In this document: positions 38,895 to 48,321 of the stretch, one piece after another
Layout: every line of letters starts with the position of its first letter
How positions within the stretch are numbered: the stretch's first letter is position 1
Source: Flavobacterium chilense
GTDB lineage: Bacteria; Bacteroidota; Bacteroidia; Flavobacteriales; Flavobacteriaceae
Reading direction: 5' to 3'
DNA: 64,000 bases
Assembly: GCF_001602525.1 (NCBI RefSeq)
Contig: NZ_LSYT01000002.1
Span: 62,001 to 126,000, forward strand
Program-made: the position numbers and the translations under genes
Notes under the pieces: generated by a model
Told to the model about the DNA's origin: nothing
The model's input: the letters and a program-made list of their open reading frames with translations, nothing else
The model's database searches: none

Positions 38895-39833
38895 ATGAAT
38901 CCAAAAATATTAATCATTGGTGCCTGCGGTCAAATTGGGACAGAACTGACTCAAAAATTACGCAAGCTTTACGGAACAGAAAATGTAATTGCTTCTGACA
39001 TTCGAAAACTAAATACTGACGTTGTAAATTCTGGTCCGTTTGAAGTGGTCAATGCTTTAGATTTCAACCAGATTGAGCATCTTGTCGAAGTACATCAAAT
39101 TACTGATATTTATTTGATGGCGGCACTTTTATCGGCTACTGCCGAGAAAAATCCTGCTTTTGCCTGGGATTTGAACATGAATTCATTGTTTCACGTTTTG
39201 AATTTAGCGAAAGCCAAAAAGATCAAAAAGATTTTCTGGCCATCAAGTATAGCCGTTTTTGGACCTACAACACCAAAAGAAAACACACCACAATATACTG
39301 TGATGGAACCGTCGACAGTTTACGGAATTAGTAAACAAGCAGGTGAAAGATGGTGCGAATACTATCATAATATTTATGGTGTTGACGTTCGCAGTATTCG
39401 TTATCCGGGCTTAATTAGCTGGTCAACACCTCCGGGTGGCGGAACGACTGATTATGCTGTTGATATTTTTTATAAGGCTATTGCCGATAAAAAATACGAG
39501 TGCTTTTTATCTTCTGAAACAAAAATGCCAATGATGTATATGGACGATGCTATTGATGCTACTATTAATATCATGAAAGCACCAGCTGAGCAAATCAAAA
39601 TACATTCTTCATACAATTTAGCAGCAATGAGTTTTACTCCAACTGAAATTGCTAATGAAATTAAAAAACACATTCCTGAATTTGAAATCACTTACAATCC
39701 TGATTTCCGTCAGAAAATTGCAGACAGCTGGCCGGCAAGTATTGATGATTCATCTGCCAGAGAAGACTGGAACTGGAAACATACTTTTGATTTAGAGTCT
39801 ATGACTAAAGACATGCTGGAGCATTTAGGATAA
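38895..39833 (+). CDS. L-threonine 3-dehydrogenase, epimerase-type (short-chain)
   Basis: A 312-residue NAD-dependent enzyme that oxidises L-threonine to 2-amino-3-ketobutyrate. It has the Rossmann motif ILIIGACGQIGTEL, the catalytic WPSSIAVFG and YGISKQ (Tyr...Lys), and RYPGLISW. This GalE-like type of threonine dehydrogenase, rather than the zinc alcohol-dehydrogenase type, is known from Flavobacterium, and its length of about 312 fits. An NAD-dependent epimerase of other specificity cannot be excluded, but the PGGGTTDYAVDIFYKAI stretch supports the call. I start at the ATG at 38895. Single-gene unit. Confidence 0.88.
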   Translation: MNPKILIIGACGQIGTELTQKLRKLYGTENVIASDIRKLNTDVVNSGPFEVVNALDFNQIEHLVEVHQITDIYLMAALLSATAEKNPAFAWDLNMNSLFHVLNLAKAKKIKKIFWPSSIAVFGPTTPKENTPQYTVMEPSTVYGISKQAGERWCEYYHNIYGVDVRSIRYPGLISWSTPPGGGTTDYAVDIFYKAIADKKYECFLSSETKMPMMYMDDAIDATINIMKAPAEQIKIHSSYNLAAMSFTPTEIANEIKKHIPEFEITYNPDFRQKIADSWPASIDDSSAREDWNWKHTFDLESMTKDMLEHLG

Positions 39834-39852
39834 ATCTCTATAAGCTGAAAAT

Positions 39853-39888
39853 AAAAAAGTCCCGTTTAATTTTAAACGGGACTTTTTT
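39853..39888. terminator. Bidirectional terminator
   Basis: AAAAAAGTCCCGTTTA pairs perfectly with TAAACGGGACTTTTTT. The A and T tracts on both sides let it serve the threonine dehydrogenase gene and the convergent M1 peptidase gene. Confidence 0.93.
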
Positions 39889-39905
39889 ATTTATCTGTAC
39901 GAAGA

Positions 39906-41786
39906 TTATTTTACTTCATAAACATTATTTGCAGCTTTTACATCAGCCATTAATCCGCTTGGATCTATGATGATTTTTTTGATTGCTGTTTTGTTTTTGT
40001 CTATGGTAAAACTATAGTTTGATTGTGCCCATGCCCAGTCATCCAAAACAGTTCTTTTTTGATTTGGGTTTGGATTAGGCTTAATGAAATTCATCATTCT
40101 CAACGGAATGTAGAAATTCTCAGAAGTTCCGTCTGTGTATTCTACTCTCAAATCGATTGGCATTGGCATTCTGCCAATTCTCTCTAAAGAAACAGTAGTT
40201 TTTCCTGCGTTGTCAGCTACCTCTTTAATTCCGTAATCGATCGTATTTGTGGTTTCAGTCCAATCGATTAAGTACCAGTCTAACTCTGCTCCTGAAACTC
40301 TTTCTGCTGTTCTTTTAATATCGTTTGGCGTTGGATGTTTGAATTTAAAATCGTTGAAATATCTTTTTAAAGTTGCATCTACATTTTCTTTTCCAATTAC
40401 GTATTCTAGTTGTGACAAAAAGATGCTTCCTTTTACATAAGATGAAATACTATAAGGTCTGTTTTCGTCGTAACGATCACCATGAGTTCCTTGTGGTTGC
40501 TCTTTACCAGAGTTTACCAAACTGTAATAAGCAGCATAATTTCCTTTAAACGGATTTACTTCTTTTTTATCTCCTTTTAATTCATTCAAAGCACTGTCTT
40601 CGATGTAAGTTGTAAAACCTTCGTCCATCCAGGGATGTTTAGACTCGTTTGAAGCCAAAATATGCTGAAACCATGAATGTCCTAATTCATGCGTTGCTGT
40701 TCCTAAAATACCTTCAAGAGTTCCGCTTCCTAACATCAAAGTACACATTGCATACTCCATTCCGCCATCTCCTCCCTGAATAAATGAATATTGTTTATAC
40801 GGATACGCTCCAACTCTATGGTTGTAATAATCCATAACTTTTACCATTAAAGGCTCTAATTGTTTCCAGTTTCCTGTTGTTTTTGAATCGTTTTTGTAGA
40901 AGAAATGCAAATCAACATCGTTTGGTCCTTTTACAATATCGTGTGTATATTCTTTATCTGCAGCCCAGGTAAAATCATGAACATTTGGCGCGATAAAATG
41001 CCATGTTAAGGTTTTTGTTTTCTTTGGATAAGTCACTGTTACACCAGCATCTTCATAGCCGTGACCAATTTCGTTTTTGTCTTGCAAATATCCTGAACCA
41101 CCAATTGTGTATTCTTTGTCGATTGTAATTTTTACATCAAAATTACCCCAAACTCCGTGAAATTCTCTTGCAATATATGGATCTGCGTGCCATCCTTCAA
41201 AATCAAATTCGGCCAATTTTGGATACCATTGTGACATCGAAAGTTCAACACCTTCTTTATTGTTACGTCCTGAACGACGAATCTGAACCGGAACCTGACC
41301 ATCAAAATCAAGTGTAAAAGTAGTTTTAGAGTTTGGCAAAATTGGTTTAGCCAAAGTTACTTCAAGAATAGTTCCCGAAGTTCTCGTTTGAGCATTTACT
41401 CCGTCTTGTTTAAAATTGGTAATTTTTAAAAAACCTGTTTCATTTGGTTTTAAGGTTTCGATTCGGCTTTGCTTTACCTCTTTTCCATCAGCATCTTTAA
41501 TTTTGTTTACCATTCTTGCATCCGGATCTTTTATAGAATGCAAACGTGCATCCATTTCACTTCCTGGCTGAAATGCATTTGGGTATAAATGATAAAATAC
41601 TTTTTTTAAGGTATCAGGAGAATTGTTTGTATAAACTAATTCCTGTTTTCCTTTGTATTGATAATTTTTTACATCCATGGATACCTCCATTTTGTAATCA
41701 ACATGTTGTTGCCAATACGGTGCATTTTGTGCAAATGCTGAGTTTAAACCCAAACTCAAAAGAGAAAGTAAAATAATTTTGCGCAT
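39906..41786 (-). CDS. Secreted M1-family metallopeptidase (aminopeptidase-like)
   Basis: A 626-residue protein with a signal peptide (ending NSAFAQ). The zinc motif is HELGHSWFQH (about residues 366-375) with the downstream glutamate in WMDEGFTTYIED, and GGMEYAMCTL stands where M1 enzymes have GAMEN. The N-terminal beta domain (YQYKGKQELVYTNNSPDTLKKVFYHLYPNAF) is typical. It should trim N-terminal residues from peptides in the periplasm or outside. The next gene upstream on the same strand is an S8 protease, with a terminator between, so each is separate. Confidence 0.93.
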   Translation of the reverse strand: MRKIILLSLLSLGLNSAFAQNAPYWQQHVDYKMEVSMDVKNYQYKGKQELVYTNNSPDTLKKVFYHLYPNAFQPGSEMDARLHSIKDPDARMVNKIKDADGKEVKQSRIETLKPNETGFLKITNFKQDGVNAQTRTSGTILEVTLAKPILPNSKTTFTLDFDGQVPVQIRRSGRNNKEGVELSMSQWYPKLAEFDFEGWHADPYIAREFHGVWGNFDVKITIDKEYTIGGSGYLQDKNEIGHGYEDAGVTVTYPKKTKTLTWHFIAPNVHDFTWAADKEYTHDIVKGPNDVDLHFFYKNDSKTTGNWKQLEPLMVKVMDYYNHRVGAYPYKQYSFIQGGDGGMEYAMCTLMLGSGTLEGILGTATHELGHSWFQHILASNESKHPWMDEGFTTYIEDSALNELKGDKKEVNPFKGNYAAYYSLVNSGKEQPQGTHGDRYDENRPYSISSYVKGSIFLSQLEYVIGKENVDATLKRYFNDFKFKHPTPNDIKRTAERVSGAELDWYLIDWTETTNTIDYGIKEVADNAGKTTVSLERIGRMPMPIDLRVEYTDGTSENFYIPLRMMNFIKPNPNPNQKRTVLDDWAWAQSNYSFTIDKNKTAIKKIIIDPSGLMADVKAANNVYEVK

Positions 41787-41800
41787 CTTTTTTCAATAAA

Positions 41801-41826
41801 AATGGAAGAGTTCGCACTCTTCCATT
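41801..41826 (-). terminator. Terminator after S8 peptidase gene
   Basis: AATGGAAGAGT and ACTCTTCCATT form a perfect 11-bp stem with a 4-base loop; on the minus strand a T-rich run follows. Confidence 0.85.
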
Positions 41827-41847
41827 AGGTTAGTATCGTCTGTAATT

Positions 41848-43485
41848 TTATTTTTTGCCGGACATTTTTTCTGCCATTAATAAGGCATTGTAAGCATTGA
41901 CCATTTTCGCTGTTCTTGACGATTCTGTCGAAGAAACTGCTGCAGGTTTCTCTCCCGGATTTTCACTCTCGCCTAAAACTACTTTGGCCGGAAGTGCAAC
42001 TCCTGAATCCATTAGGATATGTTTTACCTGAGATGCTTTTAATTTTGGATAATAAGAACGAATTAACGCCGCAACACCTGCCGCATTTGGAGATGCCATC
42101 GAAGTTCCTTGTAAATATTTGTATTTGTTGTTTGGAACTGTTGCATAAATTTCTTCACCCGGAGCAAAAACGTCAACATTTATTTTTCCGAAGTTCGAAA
42201 ATCCTGCCACAACATTTTCTCCGTATTGTTTATTAATCGCACCAATTGTGATCACATTATCTGCAAATTCCTTGATGTTATCTTCAGAGTCATTTGGGTA
42301 ATTGATGTTTTTTGTTTCATCAATATTATAACCGTCATTTCCTGCTGCATGTACAATTAGAACATCTTTTTTGGCTGCATATTTAATCGCATCATAAACC
42401 CATTTTTTGTGCGGAGAAAAGCTTTTCCCGAAACTTCCGTTAATTACTTTTGCACCATTATCAACTGCATAACGAATTGCCAGAGCAATATCTTTATCAT
42501 ATTCATCTCCGTCAGGAACCGCTCTTACTGTTAAGATTTCAACATTGTTTGTCACACCGTCTCCGCCTAAATTATTACCACGAATTTGTCCAATAATTCC
42601 GGCTACGTGTGTTCCGTGAAGTGCTTTTTCTTTGTCTGGTCCAAAAACTACATTATTTCCATAATGATTGTTGTTAATGTCTTCCGGATTATCGCCTACA
42701 ATTTTTCTTCCGTCGTATTCTTTATTTAAATTGTAATTTAACTGATCATAAACCTGTTCGCTATATTCTTTTAATTCCGCTTCCGGATCAAAAGTTGAAC
42801 CTGCGTTAGTAAAAATCTGTGTCATGATTTTTTTACTTTGCACCACTTTTGGATCTGTTGATGTAACAGCTGCTAAATCTTCAATTTTATAGGTTGTTTT
42901 GTTTAGCTCTTTTTTAATTGTATTGTGAACCTCAAGTAAAAAGTCAACCTGCTGTTTATCCTGTAAAGCTTTTTCGTATTTTTCGTTATACTGTGCCAAA
43001 GCATTTTTATACTGAGCAGAACCATCATCACCTTTTTTGATAATACGTGTTAGTTCAAGATTTTCGTGAACAGCATCTCCAAGAAAATTCCAACCGTGAA
43101 CATCATCAATGAATCCGTTTTTATCATCATCGATTCCGTTACCCGGAATTTCTTTAGGATTCGTCCAGATCATTCCCTGAAGATCTTCATGTTCGATATC
43201 TACACCAGAATCTACGATTCCTACGATTACTTTTTTTCCTGTTTTACCAGTCAACAATTCAGCGTATGCTCTGTCAACACTCATTCCGGGAATCGAATCT
43301 TTGATTAAATCAAGGTGACTCCATCTTTTTAGTTCATTTTCGCTAACAGGTGCTTTTTTAACAACTGCCAGAGGAGCTTTAATTATTTGTTTTGGAGTAG
43401 AAACCTGTGCTTGTAAAGTCGCGCTACAGCCTGCAAGTACAAGTAATGCAAAGGTAGATAACGTATTTAGTTTTATAGGACTCAT
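41848..43485 (-). CDS. S8-family (subtilisin-like) serine peptidase
   Basis: A 545-residue exported protease. The triad is Asp92 (VGIVDSGVDIEHED), His290 (LHGTHVAGIIG) and Ser462 (GTSMASPNAAG). About 180 residues separate Asp and His, longer than in subtilisin; the insert (about 140-270) is charged and helical. The N-terminus (LLVLAGC, then SATLQAQ) could be a lipobox at Cys20 or a signal-peptidase I site. There is no T9SS domain, so periplasmic or lipid-anchored placement is likely. Confidence 0.93.
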   Translation of the reverse strand: MSPIKLNTLSTFALLVLAGCSATLQAQVSTPKQIIKAPLAVVKKAPVSENELKRWSHLDLIKDSIPGMSVDRAYAELLTGKTGKKVIVGIVDSGVDIEHEDLQGMIWTNPKEIPGNGIDDDKNGFIDDVHGWNFLGDAVHENLELTRIIKKGDDGSAQYKNALAQYNEKYEKALQDKQQVDFLLEVHNTIKKELNKTTYKIEDLAAVTSTDPKVVQSKKIMTQIFTNAGSTFDPEAELKEYSEQVYDQLNYNLNKEYDGRKIVGDNPEDINNNHYGNNVVFGPDKEKALHGTHVAGIIGQIRGNNLGGDGVTNNVEILTVRAVPDGDEYDKDIALAIRYAVDNGAKVINGSFGKSFSPHKKWVYDAIKYAAKKDVLIVHAAGNDGYNIDETKNINYPNDSEDNIKEFADNVITIGAINKQYGENVVAGFSNFGKINVDVFAPGEEIYATVPNNKYKYLQGTSMASPNAAGVAALIRSYYPKLKASQVKHILMDSGVALPAKVVLGESENPGEKPAAVSSTESSRTAKMVNAYNALLMAEKMSGKK

Positions 43486-43757
43486 GTGTCTGTTTTAAAG
43501 ATAAAGTTAAATTATGCGCCTAAATTATGATTTTTTGTTACATAAAACTAACGATTAACACTGTGTTATGATTTTTATATGCCCTTTTAAGAGCTTCAGA
43601 ACAGCATACAGGTCTTTTAAATGTAATATGTTTGCCCTGTTTACTGATACAAAATGATTTGTAAATTCTTTGAAATTTATAAAATAAAAACAGTCTTTAC
43701 GGCTTCCCGTAAGGAAACATCAATTGCAATTTGTACACTTGTGTCGTCAAATTATAA

Positions 43758-43895
43758 ATCCAATCTGGCAAACAAGACGACTCTTGTTATTGGCTTTATA
43801 ATAGTATCAATTTATCCGGTTTACCAAAAGAAGCCTATTATGCATATCTGATCAGTCAGAGCATCGCTTCAGCTAAAAAAGTAATTGTAGAGTAA
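43758..43895 (+). other. Possible remnant of a coding region
   Basis: Between 43486 and 43913 no intact gene is visible. In one plus frame the sequence after a TAA at 43755 reads WLYNSINLSGLPKEAYYAYL and ends SAKKVIVE before a stop at 43893-43895. This looks like a natural protein C-terminus, but no start or upstream domain is present. It may be the tail of a decayed gene; chance is also possible. A small hairpin (TTACGG / CCGTAA, near 43700) lies upstream. Confidence 0.2.
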
Positions 43896-43913
43896 TTATA
43901 ATTTGTTAACCTA

Positions 43914-43955
43914 AAAACTCCCATTTTCGACATACTGAAAATGGGAGTTTTTTAT
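43914..43955. terminator. Bidirectional terminator
   Basis: AAAACTCCCATTTTC (43914-43928) pairs perfectly with GAAAATGGGAGTTTT (43937-43951), with A and T tracts at the ends. It serves the minus-strand MBL gene and possibly the remnant before it. Confidence 0.9.
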
Positions 43956-43972
43956 GTTTAAAATCTTTGTTT

Positions 43973-44830
43973 CTAAAGAATCTCTTCGCAGGTAAAAACG
44001 TCTTTGAGGCGAACACCTTTTTCTGTATGCTGTACGGTTATGATTTGATTGTGTGCATCATGCTCTAAAAACAAATAATAATTATTATCTGCTGCTGCAT
44101 TCAAAAATTTCGATTTCTCAGGCATTGTCAGCAAAGGTCTCGTGTCGTACCCCATAACATATGGCAACGGAATATGTCCTGCTGTTGCTAACAAATCGGC
44201 ACAAAAAACGATGGTTTTATCATTATATTGAATATGTGGAATCATTTGTTTTTCGGTATGACCGTCGACATAATAAATTCCAAAATTCATTTCTTCCGAA
44301 AAGCCAAAATCATTATCAGGACGTTTTATAAAATTCAATTGTCCGCTTTCCTGCATAGGCAGAATATTTTCTGAAAGAAAAGAGGCCTTTTCGCGTGCAT
44401 TAGGCTTTGTTGCCCATTCCCAATGATTTTCGTTGCTCCAGTATTTAGCATTTTTAAAAGCCGGTTCGTATCCTGTTTTATCAGAATTCCATTGTACACT
44501 TCCTCCGCAATGATCAAAATGCAAATGTGTCATAAAAACATCCGTAATATCATCACGATGAAAACCATATTTTGCCAATGACTTATCGATAGAGTGTGAT
44601 CCCCAAAGCGAATAATAACCAAAGAATTTCTCTGATTGTTTATCTCCCATTCCGGTATCAATCAAAATTAGTCTGTTTCCATCTTCAATAAGCAAACAAC
44701 GCGCTGCAATATCAATCAAATTATTAGCATCTGCCGGATTGGTCTTATTCCAGATAGTTTTAGGCACTACACCAAACATGGCACCGCCATCTAACTTGAA
44801 ATTTCCGGATTCTATTGGGTAAAGTTTCAT
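43973..44830 (-). CDS. MBL-fold metallo-hydrolase, lactonase-like
   Basis: A 285-residue cytoplasmic protein with the metal motif HLHFDHCGG (His102, His104, Asp106, His107), LIDTGMGDK before it and VDGHTEKQMIP and FCADLLATAGHIPLP after it. This order resembles the AttM/AiiA-type N-acyl-homoserine lactonases and related hydrolases, but substrate cannot be told from the motif. No signal peptide. A -7-like TAGCTTTG (minus strand, 44856-44863) lies 26 bases upstream. Confidence 0.75.
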   Translation of the reverse strand: MKLYPIESGNFKLDGGAMFGVVPKTIWNKTNPADANNLIDIAARCLLIEDGNRLILIDTGMGDKQSEKFFGYYSLWGSHSIDKSLAKYGFHRDDITDVFMTHLHFDHCGGSVQWNSDKTGYEPAFKNAKYWSNENHWEWATKPNAREKASFLSENILPMQESGQLNFIKRPDNDFGFSEEMNFGIYYVDGHTEKQMIPHIQYNDKTIVFCADLLATAGHIPLPYVMGYDTRPLLTMPEKSKFLNAAADNNYYLFLEHDAHNQIITVQHTEKGVRLKDVFTCEEIL

Positions 44831-45056
44831 GAGAATAAATTTCTAATTATTGAAACAAAGCTAGGAAATCCAATTTCGTTATGCTAAAAATTTTTATTTA
44901 AAACTTAAAAAGCACTGTTTTTTAAACATTTTTCAAAAATCATTTTCGCAACTCAAAAACGTCCATAATAGCAAGATCTTTACTCAAAATAAGTTCTGTC
45001 TATTTTAACATTTGTTATAATAATGTGAACCGTTATGGAAAAAGGTTTTTAAGTCG

Positions 45057-45064
45057 TATCTTTG
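45057..45064 (+). promoter_or_regulatory. -7 promoter element of the suf operon
   Basis: TATCTTTG fits TAnnTTTG, 107 bases before the sufA ATG. No clear -33 TTTG at the right distance. The rest of the 340-base gap is AT-rich with no obvious operator; I see no good IscR- or Fur-like palindrome. Confidence 0.5.
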
Positions 45065-45170
45065 CAGACAATTTCATTTTAACATTGATGCACAGCGCTT
45101 TAAATTGTAATACTTTGATTACTATTTTAAAACTGATTCAATCGAAAGTAAAAATTAAATACCATAAACA

Positions 45171-45500
45171 ATGATAAAAGTTTCTGATACTGCCAAAAAG
45201 AAAATCATCGATTTGATGACTGATGATGGTTTTGACGCTGCCAGCGACTACGTAAGAGTAGGCGTAAAAAGCGGTGGGTGCTCTGGTTTGTCATATGATT
45301 TAAAATTTGATAAAACCAAAGGCGACGACGACAAGATATTCGTAGACAACGACATACAAATAGCTGTTGAAAAAAAATCATTCCTGTATTTAGCCGGAAC
45401 AATTCTGGAATTCTCTGGAGGATTAAACGGAAAAGGATTTGTTTTCAATAATCCAAACGCAAGCAGAACTTGCGGTTGTGGCGAATCATTTTCACTATAA
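45171..45500 (+). CDS. sufA: A-type iron-sulfur carrier protein
   Basis: A 109-residue HesB/IscA-family protein with the three ligand cysteines in GGCSGLSYDL and CGCGESF. It passes iron-sulfur clusters from the SufBCD scaffold to target enzymes. The length is normal. As the first gene of the suf cluster it lies 78 bases before sufB. Confidence 0.95.
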   Translation: MIKVSDTAKKKIIDLMTDDGFDAASDYVRVGVKSGGCSGLSYDLKFDKTKGDDDKIFVDNDIQIAVEKKSFLYLAGTILEFSGGLNGKGFVFNNPNASRTCGCGESFSL

Positions 45501-45578
45501 TAAAAAAGAATACCAAGACTAATAAAGATTAATTCTTTGAAATATCCGAATTGAATCTTTAAATCTCTAAATCAAAAA

Positions 45579-47027
45579 ATGAGTAAATACACAGAAGACG
45601 ATTTAAAAATCGAACTCGAAACCAAAGAATATGAATACGGATTTTATACCAATATAGAATCTGAAACCTTCCCTATTGGCTTAAATGAAGACATTGTAAG
45701 AGCTATTTCGCTTAAAAAAGAAGAACCTGAATGGATGACCGAATGGCGCATTGAGGCTTTTCGTGCATGGAAAGAAATGATCGAGCCAGAATGGGCAAAC
45801 GTACATTATGAGAAACCGGATTTTCAGGCCATTTCTTATTATTCAGCTCCAAAACAAGTAGATCCTAACAAAACTCTGGACGATGTAGATCCGGAACTTT
45901 TAGAGATGTACAAAAAGTTAGGAATTTCTGTTGATGAGCAAAAAATGATGAACAATGTCGCAATGGATATTGTTGTCGATTCTGTTTCTGTAGCTACAAC
46001 TTTCAAGAAAACACTGGCCGAAAAAGGAATTATTTTCTGTCCAATTTCTGAAGCGATTAAAGAACATCCTGAATTAGTAAAAAAATATTTAGGAACTGTT
46101 GTACCTCAAAAAGACAACTTCTATGCAGCATTAAACTCAGCGGTTTTCTCTGACGGAAGTTTCTGTTATATTCCAAAAGGCGTTCGTTGCCCTATGGAAC
46201 TTTCAACGTATTTCAGAATCAATCAGGCAGGAACAGGACAATTCGAAAGAACTCTTGTTATTGCTGACGAAGGAAGCTACGTTTCTTACCTTGAAGGATG
46301 TACAGCTCCAAGCCGTGATGAAAACCAATTACACGCTGCTGTAGTTGAATTAATCGCTTTGGATGATGCTGAAATTAAATATTCTACCGTTCAAAACTGG
46401 TTCCCAGGAAATAAAGAAGGAAAAGGTGGAGTTTACAACTTTGTAACCAAAAGAGGTTTATGCGAAACAAACGCTAAAATTTCATGGACTCAGGTTGAAA
46501 CTGGTTCTGCTGTTACCTGGAAATATCCTTCTTGTGTATTAAAAGGAGATAATTCGGTTGGAGAATTTTATTCTATCGCCGTTACTAATAATTACCAGCA
46601 AGCTGATACTGGAACTAAAATGATCCATTTAGGTAAAAACACTAAATCGACTATTATTTCTAAAGGTATTTCGGCTGGAAAATCACAAAACAGTTACCGC
46701 GGATTAGTACAAATCAGCCCAAGAGCTGAAAATGCCAGAAACTTTTCGCAATGTGATTCTCTTTTAATGGGGAATAATTGTGGTGCGCATACTTTTCCTT
46801 ATATCGAAAGTAAAAATCCATCAGCAAAAATAGAGCACGAAGCAACAACAAGTAAAATTGGAGAAGATCAGGTTTTTTATTGCAACCAAAGAGGTATTCC
46901 AACTGAAAAAGCGATTGCCTTAATTGTAAATGGTTTCAGTAAAGATGTATTGAACAAACTTCCGATGGAATTTGCTGTTGAAGCTCAAAAATTATTAGAG
47001 ATTTCTTTAGAAGGTTCTGTAGGATAA
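45579..47027 (+). CDS. sufB: Fe-S cluster assembly scaffold SufB
   Basis: A 482-residue protein with the SufB signatures [62 protein letters not shown] and [19 protein letters not shown], ending [23 protein letters not shown]. With SufC and SufD it forms the complex on which clusters are built. Length and C-terminus are intact. The next gene begins 7 bases later. Confidence 0.98.
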   Translation: MSKYTEDDLKIELETKEYEYGFYTNIESETFPIGLNEDIVRAISLKKEEPEWMTEWRIEAFRAWKEMIEPEWANVHYEKPDFQAISYYSAPKQVDPNKTLDDVDPELLEMYKKLGISVDEQKMMNNVAMDIVVDSVSVATTFKKTLAEKGIIFCPISEAIKEHPELVKKYLGTVVPQKDNFYAALNSAVFSDGSFCYIPKGVRCPMELSTYFRINQAGTGQFERTLVIADEGSYVSYLEGCTAPSRDENQLHAAVVELIALDDAEIKYSTVQNWFPGNKEGKGGVYNFVTKRGLCETNAKISWTQVETGSAVTWKYPSCVLKGDNSVGEFYSIAVTNNYQQADTGTKMIHLGKNTKSTIISKGISAGKSQNSYRGLVQISPRAENARNFSQCDSLLMGNNCGAHTFPYIESKNPSAKIEHEATTSKIGEDQVFYCNQRGIPTEKAIALIVNGFSKDVLNKLPMEFAVEAQKLLEISLEGSVG

Positions 47028-47034
47028 TTTGAAG

Positions 47035-47523
47035 ATGGAAAATAAAAAAGTCATCATTTTAGGTTCTTCCAGAAAAAATGGAAACACAACCAAAATTGTA
47101 GATGAAATCGCCAAAGAATACAATATTGATGTGGTGAATCTAAGTGATTATAATATTTCATATTATGATTACGAAAGCAAAAATATAGAAGATGATTTTT
47201 TGCCTTTGATTAAAAGAATTATCGAGAATCATGACACTTTCATTTTTGCAACGCCCATTTATTGGTATAATATGAGCGGAATCATGAAGGTCTTTTTTGA
47301 TCGGTTTTCAGATTTAATCCGAATTGAAAAAGAAACCGGAAGAAAACTGAGAGGAAAGAAAATTGGTGTGATATCAAATTCACACGATAATGAAATAGAA
47401 GAAAGTTTCTACATTCCGTTTAAAAAAACTGCCGATTATTTAGGCATGGAATATTTAGGACATGCGCATTTTAATGCTAACATCCTAAGCCAACAAACAA
47501 AAATAGAATTGACATTTATATAA
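47035..47523 (+). CDS. NADPH-dependent FMN reductase/flavodoxin-like protein
   Basis: A 162-residue flavodoxin-fold protein with the FMN phosphate loop VIILGSSRKNGNTTKI and the second flavin loop ATPIYWYNMSGIMKVFFDRFSDL. It belongs to the NAD(P)H-dependent FMN reductase/quinone reductase group. It sits between sufB and sufC with 7- and 11-base gaps, so it should be co-transcribed. Supply of electrons for cluster assembly is a reasonable guess but unproven. I start at the ATG at 47035; a TTG six bases earlier is less likely. Confidence 0.85.
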   Translation: MENKKVIILGSSRKNGNTTKIVDEIAKEYNIDVVNLSDYNISYYDYESKNIEDDFLPLIKRIIENHDTFIFATPIYWYNMSGIMKVFFDRFSDLIRIEKETGRKLRGKKIGVISNSHDNEIEESFYIPFKKTADYLGMEYLGHAHFNANILSQQTKIELTFI

Positions 47524-47534
47524 AATAAAAAACA

Positions 47535-48281
47535 ATGTTATCAATAAAAAACCTTCACGCCTCAATTGGTGATAAAGAAATCCTGAAAGGAATTAATATA
47601 GAAGTTAAAGCTGGCGAAGTACACGCTATCATGGGACCAAACGGTTCTGGAAAAAGTACACTTTCTGCAGTTATTGCAGGAAACGAAAACTATGAAGTTA
47701 CAGACGGAGAGGTTATTCTTGACGGAGAAGATCTTGCTGATTTAGCTCCTGAAGAAAGAGCACACAAAGGTGTTTTCCTTTCTTTTCAATATCCAGTAGA
47801 GATTCCCGGAGTTAGCGTGACTAACTTCATGAAAACGGCAATCAACGAAACCCGTAAAGCAAACGGACAGGAAGAAATGCCGGCAAACGAAATGTTGAAA
47901 GTAATTCGTGAGAAATCTGAATTATTAGAAATTGACCGTAAATTTTTATCTCGTTCTTTAAATGAAGGGTTTTCCGGAGGAGAGAAAAAAAGAAACGAAA
48001 TTTTCCAAATGGCAATGTTAGAGCCAAAATTAGCCATCCTTGACGAAACGGATTCTGGTCTTGACATTGATGCTTTAAGAATTGTGGCAAATGGTGTAAA
48101 CAAATTAAAAAGCGACAAAAACGCTATTATTGTGATCACACACTACCAACGTTTATTAGATTATATTGTTCCTGATTTCGTTCACGTTCTTTATAACGGA
48201 AGAATTGTAAAATCTGGCGGAAAAGAATTGGCTTACGAATTAGAAGAAAAAGGATACGACTGGATCAAAGCAGAGAATTAG
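47535..48281 (+). CDS. sufC: Fe-S cluster assembly ATPase SufC
   Basis: A 248-residue ABC ATPase with Walker A GPNGSGKST, signature FSGGEKKRNEI and Walker B LAILDETDSGLD, the exact SufC forms. It drives conformational change in SufBCD. Directly after its stop come AAAGTC-type repeats and a four-helix-bundle gene that separates it from sufD. Confidence 0.98.
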   Translation: MLSIKNLHASIGDKEILKGINIEVKAGEVHAIMGPNGSGKSTLSAVIAGNENYEVTDGEVILDGEDLADLAPEERAHKGVFLSFQYPVEIPGVSVTNFMKTAINETRKANGQEEMPANEMLKVIREKSELLEIDRKFLSRSLNEGFSGGEKKRNEIFQMAMLEPKLAILDETDSGLDIDALRIVANGVNKLKSDKNAIIVITHYQRLLDYIVPDFVHVLYNGRIVKSGGKELAYELEEKGYDWIKAEN

Positions 48282-48284
48282 TCA

Positions 48285-48315
48285 GTCATAAAGTCAAAAG
48301 TCATAAAGTCGAAAA
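48285..48315 (+). repeat. AAAGTC-word repeat between sufC and four-helix-bundle gene
   Basis: Two copies of GTCATAAAGTC in tandem, separated by AAAA and followed by GAAAA, start 3 bases after the sufC stop. The same words recur after the four-helix-bundle gene. Confidence 0.7.
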
Positions 48316-48321
48316 TACAAT

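Noticed and set aside
41916..42236. Open frame of 106 codons on the plus strand
   Set aside because: It lies wholly antisense to the S8 peptidase gene, with no start context or family resemblance.
43654..43851. 65-codon plus-strand open frame in the gene-poor gap
   Set aside because: Its translation is not protein-like in composition; a different frame in the same place gives the more convincing tail noted in the features.
44831..45170. Riboswitch or Fe-responsive operator before sufA
   Set aside because: I found only a -7 promoter box; no conserved riboswitch core and no convincing IscR- or Fur-type palindrome.
47786..48139. Open frame of 117 codons on the minus strand
   Set aside because: Antisense to the highly conserved sufC; no plausible protein features.
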